From RGIG1995 sp045645205 (GTDB taxonomy: Bacteria > Bacillota > Clostridia > Oscillospirales > CAG-272), in contig JAZRIJ010000017.1 of NCBI GenBank assembly GCA_045645205.1, forward strand, positions 1 through 34,327: a stretch of DNA of 34,327 nt, written 5' to 3'. Made by a program: the position numbers and the translations under genes. The notes below the pieces were generated by a model that saw only the letters and a program-made list of their open reading frames with translations, did not search any database and was not told the DNA's origin. Positions 24,429-31,118 of the stretch are shown one piece after another. The first letter of the stretch is position 1. Each line of letters begins with the position of its first letter.

Positions 24429-24989
24429 TTGAAGGACAGAGAATTACTAGAATTGAGCAAAGAGCCCGAAATGCTGTTACAAAGGCTAATGGACGAATAT
24501 ATGGGATTTGTTTATTCAATTGTGCACAAAAAACTTAGTGTGGTTGCAACCAAAGAGGATATCGAAGAGACTGTCAGCGACGTATTTGTAAATCTTTACA
24601 AAAGCTTGGCATATTTTGATTCCGAAAAAAGCTCGATAAAAACATTTATCGGCGTTATTGGAAAAAATACAGCTACTGACAGATATAGACAACTGATTAG
24701 AAATAATTTTTTTTCATTGAGCGGTACAGATTATCCGGAAATGCAGGACCAAGAAGCAGATATTGACAAAAACTACATAAAAAAAGAGGAACATGAAACT
24801 ATTTTTAAAGCAGTTTTTAATCTAAAGGAGCCAAACAGAACAATTATTTTCAGGCGGTTTTATCTTGATGAAACTGTTTTGGAAATATCAATAAAAACAG
24901 GGTATTCTCCAAACGCAATTCAAAAAAGATTGAAAAGAACATTAAAAAAATTGAAAACTATTCTTGAAGGTGATTTTAATGGAAAATGA
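24429..24989 (+). CDS. ECF-like RNA polymerase sigma factor
   Basis: The 186-residue protein has a sigma region 2 (about residues 15-95, with MGFVYSIVHKKL, EETVSDVFVNLYKSL and IKTFIGVIGKNTATDRYR) and a region 4 helix-turn-helix (NRTIIFRRFYLDETVLEISI, then GYSPNAIQKRLKRTLKKLK). No region 3 is seen, as in ECF factors. The frame opens at ATG 24396, but that has no ribosome-binding site and would lie at the predicted start point of a TATAAT box at 24388-24393. TTG 24429 follows GTGAGGA by seven bases and gives MKDRELLELS, so I prefer it. It overlaps the membrane protein gene by 11 bases, the usual sigma/anti-sigma arrangement. Confidence 0.87.
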   Translation: MKDRELLELSKEPEMLLQRLMDEYMGFVYSIVHKKLSVVATKEDIEETVSDVFVNLYKSLAYFDSEKSSIKTFIGVIGKNTATDRYRQLIRNNFFSLSGTDYPEMQDQEADIDKNYIKKEEHETIFKAVFNLKEPNRTIIFRRFYLDETVLEISIKTGYSPNAIQKRLKRTLKKLKTILEGDFNGK

Positions 24990-25719
24990 AATAAAAAGTG
25001 CCTTAAGCAATTTACCGGATGATAAGCTGCTTGAGGTATACAAGAGTAATATTGATTTAGATTATCCGCTAAAAAAAGATGTATTAGACAGAATAAAATA
25101 CAGAACGCTAAAAAAACTTGGGTTACATTTAAATACGTTGACTCCATCCCACAAAAAAGTATTTGTAAAGCCGATCAAGCTTGTTTTGTGCATATGCATT
25201 GCCGTAATGCTGTTATTTATCGCGGTATGTTCGGTAAGCGAACCGTTCAGGGACAGAATAATAAAATATTACAGTGGTGATGTTACTTCCAATGATTTAT
25301 CTACTATACAGGCGCATCTATATACCAAAGAATATGATATTATCAAATATCCTATAGATGAAACAATAGATTTCTCGACCTTTGATTATTCGTTGGTAGA
25401 TAAGATTATTATAAAGAGCGGAATAACAGGGGAAGAAAAGACTTTTTACGATATCGAAGAAATAATATTGGCAGTAAAACAAATAAAAGCTTATTCTCCC
25501 ATAAGCTCACGCGGGTATTCGGGATTTAGTTACAATATCAAAATGTACAACGGAGATGAGCAGATATATAAAATCGGCTTAGTTTCTTTTGACGAAGAAA
25601 ACCTTTCGGTATATTACGGCATATTTGAGGAGGTTGAACAGATTAAATATATGTGTTTGTATAAAACAGAGATTAATTGCAAAGAGTTTTTAACAGCTAT
25701 TGACGTTTTATTCGAGTAG
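24979..25719 (+). CDS. Single-span membrane protein, probable anti-sigma factor
   Basis: The 246-residue protein has a cytoplasmic N-terminal domain of about 65 residues, one membrane helix (about 66-86, KLVLCICIAVMLLFIAVC) and an extracytoplasmic domain of about 160 residues with no clear family. ATG 24979 follows AAGGTGA. Its gene overlaps the sigma gene, so it most likely holds the sigma factor at the membrane and releases it on an outside signal. The HxxxCxxC zinc motif of ZAS-type anti-sigma factors is absent. Assignment rests mainly on context and topology. Confidence 0.65.
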   Translation: MENEIKSALSNLPDDKLLEVYKSNIDLDYPLKKDVLDRIKYRTLKKLGLHLNTLTPSHKKVFVKPIKLVLCICIAVMLLFIAVCSVSEPFRDRIIKYYSGDVTSNDLSTIQAHLYTKEYDIIKYPIDETIDFSTFDYSLVDKIIIKSGITGEEKTFYDIEEIILAVKQIKAYSPISSRGYSGFSYNIKMYNGDEQIYKIGLVSFDEENLSVYYGIFEEVEQIKYMCLYKTEINCKEFLTAIDVLFE

Positions 25720-25784
25720 TATTATGGCTTTATGATGTGTAAAGAATTAAGATAAAAAGCAAGGAGGACTGAGAAAGAGAAAAT

Positions 25785-26498
25785 ATGAAAAAAATATATT
25801 GCTTAGGTGTATTGTTAGTAATAATAAGTGTTATGTTAATGTCGTGCAATACATTGTCAGAAGAAGAGTTGTTTCTAAAAACAATAGAGGAATTACCTGT
25901 GACTGATAGTGCTCACTATGTCTATATAGAAAATGTTCATGAATTACTTTCAAAATCAAACCATACAGTAGTGAAATGTAAAGTAAAATCTCGCTTGGAT
26001 TCAAAAGTAATTGATAATTTCGGAGTGTTAGACAACTCGGATTTGCAATTGTCTTCAACAAGAAATGATGCTATAGTAAATATAAAAACTCCGTATCAGC
26101 TTGAAATATTGGATGTATATTTAGGGGAAAATGTAAATGTTGGTGATGTAATTAATTTTAATGCAAGATATGGATATATTGATAGCGCTAAATATTCATA
26201 TAAAGTTGATAACTATCCACTATTAGAGGTCGGCGGAGAATATATCTTGTTTTTAAGCAGTAAGATCATCAATGATACACTAATCTATTATTTTTCATTT
26301 CCGCCGGGAAATGCATTAAAAATAGATTCAAATAATAATACATTTGCTTGTGTTGACACAATAGGTGAAACTGTGTTTGATGAGTACGATTTACAGCTCC
26401 ATTTGCTTGAGGAAAGCTTGAGAACATTGGTGAAAAATAATAATTATGATTGCAACCCCGTTGTGATCTCACAAGATGGACAGATAATCTCAGAATAA
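25785..26498 (+). CDS. Lipoprotein of unknown function
   Basis: The 237-residue product has a lipoprotein signal peptide with lipobox LMSC (C21). The mature part is a mixed, mainly beta-rich domain with VVKCKVKSRL, VNIKTPYQLEILDVYLGENV and VGGEYILFLSS, a pattern seen in small extracellular beta-barrel-like domains. GCAAGGAGGACTG stands 12-20 bases before the ATG, a little far. It lies 65 bases after the anti-sigma-like gene in the same direction and may be a target or signal partner of that system. No family is recognised with certainty. Confidence 0.65.
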   Translation: MKKIYCLGVLLVIISVMLMSCNTLSEEELFLKTIEELPVTDSAHYVYIENVHELLSKSNHTVVKCKVKSRLDSKVIDNFGVLDNSDLQLSSTRNDAIVNIKTPYQLEILDVYLGENVNVGDVINFNARYGYIDSAKYSYKVDNYPLLEVGGEYILFLSSKIINDTLIYYFSFPPGNALKIDSNNNTFACVDTIGETVFDEYDLQLHLLEESLRTLVKNNNYDCNPVVISQDGQIISE

Positions 26499-26601
26499 TT
26501 TTTTCAGTAATTAAATACGAAGTCGATAAATCTACATTATAAAAATGTGCTAACCGAAAAAACCTTGCTGCATATTGCCTGAGAAGTAAAAATCCCTACC
26601 C

Positions 26602-27153
26602 TTAACAAGGGTAAGGAAGCACATACGTCAAAAAGTTATTAACTTTTTTATCGGAACAGACGGTTATGATATAGCCGTCTGTTTTTTTGTGTGAATAAAC
26701 GAAATTATCAGGCGTATTATCAAAAAAACCGTTGCCCGTCAGTTTTCCTTTTGCCTCTTTTTTTGTCCAGTCAAGTGTATTTTCGGCAAACTTTTTTTTA
26801 ATTTTTTTGGAAAGAGGGATGTCTTTTTCAATGTCAATTCCTATTGGACTGTCTGATATTGCACATACAGCATAATCTCCCGAATGGGAAAGGCTGAAAT
26901 AAAACATATTTCCTTCAACATACGGTTTACCTTTTTCATCAACACTAAAGGTCAGATCATCGTAGTTATACTCGGTACTGTCTTCGATAGCAAACCGCAA
27001 AACAGCAGCAGCGCCTACCGAGCGCGCTTTGTTTATGTCAGATACGAGCTTATTGGCTTTTATACGCCTGTGTTCACCTATTCTGTCGTAATAATATTTG
27101 TAAACCTCTTTGTTTAACAGAGGTACTATATTGACAATATATACTGCATTCAT
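26602..27153 (-). CDS. 4'-phosphopantetheinyl transferase (Sfp superfamily)
   Basis: These enzymes attach the phosphopantetheine arm of CoA to a serine of carrier proteins. The 183-residue protein shows the family blocks: a conserved SVDEKGKPYVEG segment, FSLSHSGDYAVCAIS, the metal-binding GIDIE (D107, E109) and WTKKEAKGK (129-137). It is shorter than Sfp (about 225 residues) and could serve a fatty-acid or other single carrier. The ATG at 27153 follows AGAAGG at eight bases; a GTG nine bases upstream is possible. No polyketide or peptide synthetase lies in the window, so its target is unknown. Confidence 0.85.
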   Translation of the reverse strand: MNAVYIVNIVPLLNKEVYKYYYDRIGEHRRIKANKLVSDINKARSVGAAAVLRFAIEDSTEYNYDDLTFSVDEKGKPYVEGNMFYFSLSHSGDYAVCAISDSPIGIDIEKDIPLSKKIKKKFAENTLDWTKKEAKGKLTGNGFFDNTPDNFVYSHKKTDGYIITVCSDKKVNNFLTYVLPYPC

Positions 27154-27215
27154 ATATTTCACCTTCTCTTAAATATTTTAACATTATAAAAGGCGTATGT
27201 CAATGATATTTGCAC

Positions 27216-27243
27216 TTGATTTTCGTGCGCTTTATGCTATAAT
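27216..27243 (+). promoter_or_regulatory. Promoter of the queT-lplA unit
   Basis: TTGATT (27216-27221) and TATAAT (27238-27243) are 16 bases apart. Only about 20 bases remain between the predicted start point and ATG 27270. Confidence 0.7.
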
Positions 27244-27269
27244 AAAATAAGATAGGAGAGTGTACAGTT

Positions 27270-27812
27270 ATGATTGACAGAATTGAAAAGGGGAAGAGAA
27301 TAAGGTCAATGACCCATTACTTGACAAGAGCGGCAATTGTTGCGGCGCTTTATACGGCTGTAACCCTTGTAGTGTATCCATTTTCTTTCGGTTATCTGCA
27401 AATTAGAATATCCGAGGCTCTGACTATATTGCCTTTTTATATGCCTGAAGCGGTTTTAGGGCTTTTTATAGGATGTATTATTTCGAATTTTTTTAGTACA
27501 AATATTGTTATACTTGATGTAATATTTGGCAGTATTGCTACACTTTTGGCGGCTTTGTTGACCAATCTTTGCAGTAAGCTTGGCAAAAAAGGAAGGTGGC
27601 TTGCTCCGTTACCGCCTGTATTGGTAAATGCAGTGGTGATAGGACTTGTTATAGCGCTTTCAACTACTCAAAGCGGAGAGGGCAGTTTTTATACAATATT
27701 TTTATTCAACTGCTGTACGGTAGGCTTGGGACAGCTTGTTGCCTGTTATGGATTAGGTATACCGCTTTCTTATATTTTTGACAAGATTAAGGATAAGATA
27801 AAGGTGAAATAA
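27270..27812 (+). CDS. queT: QueT-family transporter (queuosine precursor ECF substrate-binding component)
   Basis: The 180-residue integral membrane protein has five or six hydrophobic segments and the QueT (DUF988) pattern FGYLQIRISEALTILPFYMPEAVLG near residues 40-65. QueT is the substrate-specific subunit of an energy-coupling-factor transporter for a queuosine precursor such as preQ1. ATG 27270 follows AGGAG at 11 bases. The stop overlaps the lplA start as TAATG. Many queT genes have a preQ1 riboswitch; the leader here is too short for one. Confidence 0.85.
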   Translation: MIDRIEKGKRIRSMTHYLTRAAIVAALYTAVTLVVYPFSFGYLQIRISEALTILPFYMPEAVLGLFIGCIISNFFSTNIVILDVIFGSIATLLAALLTNLCSKLGKKGRWLAPLPPVLVNAVVIGLVIALSTTQSGEGSFYTIFLFNCCTVGLGQLVACYGLGIPLSYIFDKIKDKIKVK

Positions 27813-28795
27813 TGGTTATTTACAGAAATGAATGTACAGACCCGTATTTTAATTTAGCGGCGGAGCAATATCTGCTTGACACAAAACAGGGCGATATTTT
27901 TATGCTTTGGCGAAACAGCAGAGCTGTTATAATAGGCAAGAATCAGAATGCATATGCCGAGCTTGATTTGGATTATGTTGAAAAAAATAATATAAAAGTT
28001 GTCCGCCGTCTAACTGGGGGCGGAGCTGTTTTTCATGACATCGGAAATATAAACTTCTCTTTTTTAGTTCCCGGTGAAGAAAATGCAACCTTAGATTTTG
28101 AAAGGTTTACCAAGCCTGTTATAAGTGCAATATCGTCTTTAGGTGTTGAAAATGTATGTCTTTCGGGAAGAAATGACATTCTTATTGACGGCGCAAAAAT
28201 TTCGGGAAATGCTCAAAGCTGTTATAACCAAAAAACGCTCCATCACGGTACATTGCTTTATTCTGCCGATCTGTCTATGTTGTCGGGGGCTTTAAAGGTA
28301 GACCCTGAAAAGATAAAGTCAAAAGGCATAAAAAGCGTTAGAAACAGAGTTGCCAATATTAAAGAATATTTAAAAAGCGATATGTCTGTTGAGGAGTTTA
28401 TGTCCTATCTTGAGGAGTATATTGCAAGGGAAACGAATGCTGAAATTTTAAGTTTTTCAAAAGATGATATTGAAAAAATTCAAAGACTTGCAGATGAGAA
28501 ATATTCAGCGTGGGAATGGAACTTCGGTAAATCAAAGGAGTTTATAACCGAGAAAAAGAAGCGCTATTCTTTTGGCGGTGTATCGGTGAATATGTTGGTT
28601 GAGAGCGGAGTTTTTAAGCAAATAAAAATACAGGGGGACTTTTTCGGTGTAAAAGACGTATCTTTTATTGAAGAAAAGCTTGTTGGTATTAAATATGATA
28701 GAGTTGAGATAGAAAAGAATATAGATAATGTGCTTATAAACCAATGTATAGCCGGTATGGACATTGATTCGTTTGTTGATTTACTTATGTCGTAG
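27812..28795 (+). CDS. lplA: Lipoate-protein ligase
   Basis: The enzyme joins lipoate, through lipoyl-AMP, to a lysine of acyl-transferring enzymes or the glycine cleavage H protein. The 327-residue protein has NLAAEQYLL near the N-terminus, IIGKNQNAYAELD, the RRLTGGGAVFHD motif (65-76) and the catalytic-lysine stretch DGAKISGNAQ, followed by a C-terminal domain of the size found in two-domain LplA. It starts one base inside the queT stop codon and is followed after nine bases by a methyltransferase gene, so the three genes form one unit. Confidence 0.93.
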   Translation: MVIYRNECTDPYFNLAAEQYLLDTKQGDIFMLWRNSRAVIIGKNQNAYAELDLDYVEKNNIKVVRRLTGGGAVFHDIGNINFSFLVPGEENATLDFERFTKPVISAISSLGVENVCLSGRNDILIDGAKISGNAQSCYNQKTLHHGTLLYSADLSMLSGALKVDPEKIKSKGIKSVRNRVANIKEYLKSDMSVEEFMSYLEEYIARETNAEILSFSKDDIEKIQRLADEKYSAWEWNFGKSKEFITEKKKRYSFGGVSVNMLVESGVFKQIKIQGDFFGVKDVSFIEEKLVGIKYDRVEIEKNIDNVLINQCIAGMDIDSFVDLLMS

Positions 28796-28804
28796 GAGAA
28801 AATA

Positions 28805-29581
28805 ATGAAATACAAACAGTATGAGGCGTTAGCTGCCTTTTATGACAGATTGAATCCCGAGGTTGACTATGTTCTTTGGGGAGAATTTATAAAAAGAATA
28901 ATAGAAAAGTTTAGCAGACTTGAAACAAAGCTAATACTTGATTTAGCCTGCGGAACGGGAAGTATGTCAGTTGAACTGGCAAAAAAAGGATATGAAGTTA
29001 TAGGCGTTGACTTGTCGGCGGAAATGCTTATGGAGGCTCAACAAAAAGCCTTTGAAGAGGGGCAGAACATTTTGTTTCTTAACCAAAATATGTGTGAGCT
29101 TGACCTTTACGGGACAGTAGATGCTGTAGTATGCTGTCTTGACAGTATAAATTACCTTACAGAAAAAAAGGATCTGAAAAAGACTTTAGCCCTTGTAAAC
29201 AATTTTATGAATGACGGCGGGGTGTTTATATTTGATGTAAATACTCCCCATAAGTTTAGGAAAATATACGGTAACAATGCTTATATTCTTGAAGATGACG
29301 GTGTTTTGTGCGCATGGCAGAATACATTTGACGATAGTACGTGCATATGTGATTTCGATCTGTCTTTTTTTGTCGAAAAGAAAAATGGAATATATGAACG
29401 CTTTGACGAAAATCAAAGAGAAAGAATGTATACAGATAATGAACTGCGTGATATTCTTAAAGAATGTTCATTTGAGGTTATAGGCGTGTATTCCGACTAC
29501 AGCTTTACCGAATACAAAGATACGGATGAACGCTGGTACTATGTATGCCGCGCAAATAATAAAAACAAAAATGCTGAATAG
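28805..29581 (+). CDS. Class I SAM-dependent methyltransferase
   Basis: The 258-residue protein has motif I LDLACGTGSMSVEL (about 45-58), the acidic end of strand 2 in GVDLSAEML, and a later VVCCLDSINYL motif IV-like stretch. This type is common after ligase or transport genes in clostridia; its substrate is not known. TAGGAGAAA precedes ATG 28805. The terminator at 29571 overlaps the stop codon. Confidence 0.85.
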   Translation: MKYKQYEALAAFYDRLNPEVDYVLWGEFIKRIIEKFSRLETKLILDLACGTGSMSVELAKKGYEVIGVDLSAEMLMEAQQKAFEEGQNILFLNQNMCELDLYGTVDAVVCCLDSINYLTEKKDLKKTLALVNNFMNDGGVFIFDVNTPHKFRKIYGNNAYILEDDGVLCAWQNTFDDSTCICDFDLSFFVEKKNGIYERFDENQRERMYTDNELRDILKECSFEVIGVYSDYSFTEYKDTDERWYYVCRANNKNKNAE

Positions 29582-29602
29582 GGTTAAACCCGTTCAGCAT
29601 TA
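29571..29602. terminator. Intrinsic terminator between convergent genes
   Basis: ATGCTGAA..GGGTT pairs with AACCC..TTCAGCAT around a small loop. A-rich sequence lies to the left and TAAATTT to the right, so it can work for the methyltransferase and for the convergent acetyltransferase gene. Confidence 0.8.
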
Positions 29603-29623
29603 AATTTATGTATAGAAAAAATA

Positions 29624-30112
29624 TTAAAAAATGTATTCAAGCTCAAAATAGTTATGTTTTTCTCCACCTAAGATATATTCGACGAATTTGCCTGTTTCTT
29701 TAAAGCCAAGTTTTTTGTAGCAATTTAAAGCGGAAATGTTGCTGTCAAATACCGACAGAGTAACTGTTTTTGCATCTAGCTCGGATTCAGCAAAACTGAG
29801 TGCGCATTTAAGCATTTTCTCCCCATAGCCTTTGCCTCTTTTGGAAGAATCAACAATTATAAGTCCAAGCTTATATTTTGAGTTTCCAAGGTTTTGAAAA
29901 AACAGGTGGCCTATTATTTCACCTTCGTCTTCTGAAATCATACCGAAGAAACTATCACTGTTCGAGGTTGTATAGATTTTGTTGAACTCTTCTGCAGAAA
30001 GAGGATAGCTTTGAAATCTGTCAGCGCACCAGAGACGAAAGGCTTTTTCGTCAGTTATCCAGCCTACAATTTTTTCTGCATCGGTTTGTTTATACGGTCT
30101 GAGTTTTATCAT
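29624..30112 (-). CDS. GNAT-family N-acetyltransferase
   Basis: The 162-residue protein has the GNAT fold with the acetyl-CoA loop SSKRGKGYGEKML (R92-G97) and the later FDSNISALNCYKKLGFKETG helix. The N-terminus IKLRPYKQTDAEKI and WCADRFQSYPL resemble RimJ/RimL-like members. The substrate is unknown. AAGGA stands eight bases before the ATG at 30112. It lies downstream of the NYN gene on the same strand, separated by a hairpin. Confidence 0.88.
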   Translation of the reverse strand: MIKLRPYKQTDAEKIVGWITDEKAFRLWCADRFQSYPLSAEEFNKIYTTSNSDSFFGMISEDEGEIIGHLFFQNLGNSKYKLGLIIVDSSKRGKGYGEKMLKCALSFAESELDAKTVTLSVFDSNISALNCYKKLGFKETGKFVEYILGGEKHNYFELEYIF

Positions 30113-30132
30113 ATATATTATCCTTCAAATAA

Positions 30133-30155
30133 TATACCCGGCAAAGCCGGGTATA
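30133..30155 (-). terminator. Perfect hairpin between the NYN and acetyltransferase genes
   Basis: TATACCCGGC (30133-30142) pairs with GCCGGGTATA (30146-30155) around AAA. On the minus strand it is followed by TTATTTG, a weak T-run. It may end or thin out the NYN-gene transcript. Confidence 0.6.
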
Positions 30156-30167
30156 CAGTAATTCTTA

Positions 30168-30953
30168 TCAATCGTTCCAAATTTCGTCTTTTTTAGCGGA
30201 CTCCCAATTAACACTCAAAACTTTAATGGTTTTGACTGGGCTGACTTTAGCTTTTTTTTGGTAGATATATCCGTCTTCCATAAGTTTGCGCATAGCTTTC
30301 GTTACGTAACCCTTGTCGATCCTATTTTTTCTTGAAACCGCTTCGACTGTTGCCCAAAATGTCGGGTAACTTCTTTTTCCCTTTTTATTGTTCTTTTCAA
30401 TCAAGGGCTTAAGACTTGTAAGAATAGCTGAAAAACAGCTGTAAAGCTCTTCATCTCTGCCGGGAAGCTCAAAACTGCTTGTTGCGCAGTTTTTGAGCTG
30501 GGTGCTCATTGCATCTTTTACACCGTAAACAATGACTTCTTTTTTGCGTCTGGTAGCAAGGAAGCTGACGGCTGAACTGAAATGACCGTCGCCCGAAAAA
30601 ATAATAAAGGTATCAATATTGTGTGCTTCAACGGCTTTTTGATAAATGTGGTCAAGCATAATAAAATCAGTATAATCCTTTTTATGATGAGCAGAAGCGT
30701 TCTGCGTTTCAATAATGGTGCTTGAGACCTCTCGAATCTTTGGTATTTCCAAGCGGATAGTCGTATTAGAAAAATCTGCAAAAAAGATAATATCTTTTAC
30801 GTCGTATTTGGTTGAAATATCATTGAACCATGCTTTAATATCAGGTTTTTGATGATGAAGTTTTTCAAGAGAAATGTACCAATGTTCGTAATCGACAAAT
30901 GCTATTGCCGAGGGTTTTCTGTGGTTCGATTGACGTTTAAATAAATTAAACAT
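30168..30953 (-). CDS. NYN-domain (LabA/DUF88-type) nuclease-like protein with C-terminal winged-helix-like region
   Basis: NYN domains are PIN-like RNase folds. The 261-residue protein shows the acidic residues expected: AFVDYEHW (D21), HHKKDYTDF (D93, D96) and IFSGDGHF (D122), followed by VIVYGVKD. The C-terminal part (about 195-250) has WATVEAVSRKNRIDKGYVTKAMRKLMEDGYIYQKK, given here in shortened form as a winged-helix-like segment. The ATG at 30953 is the natural start of the conserved part but lies 16 bases after AAGGAGG; the frame is open further up. It is divergent from polA. RNA processing is an inference from the family. Confidence 0.82.
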   Translation of the reverse strand: MFNLFKRQSNHRKPSAIAFVDYEHWYISLEKLHHQKPDIKAWFNDISTKYDVKDIIFFADFSNTTIRLEIPKIREVSSTIIETQNASAHHKKDYTDFIMLDHIYQKAVEAHNIDTFIIFSGDGHFSSAVSFLATRRKKEVIVYGVKDAMSTQLKNCATSSFELPGRDEELYSCFSAILTSLKPLIEKNNKKGKRSYPTFWATVEAVSRKNRIDKGYVTKAMRKLMEDGYIYQKKAKVSPVKTIKVLSVNWESAKKDEIWND

Positions 30954-31055
30954 CAGATGCTCAATTTTTCCTCCTTTCTTCAATATTACTATATATACAT
31001 TATACAGCATAGCAAAAAAATAATCAAGGATATTTTGTATTATTTGCAAAAATGA

Positions 31056-31085
31056 TTTACTTTGTATGAGTTATTGTGGTATAAT
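31056..31085 (+). promoter_or_regulatory. Promoter of polA
   Basis: TTTACT (31056-31061) and TATAAT (31080-31085) are 18 bases apart. The predicted start is about 25 bases before ATG 31119. Confidence 0.7.
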
Positions 31086-31118
31086 AAAAAAGAATATAAA
31101 TTTCGGGAGTAAACAATT

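Noticed and set aside
26597..26613. Hairpin TACCCTT-AAC-AAGGGTA as a terminator for the lipoprotein and transferase genes
   Set aside because: The stem is only seven pairs, has no T-run on either strand and includes the transferase stop codon.
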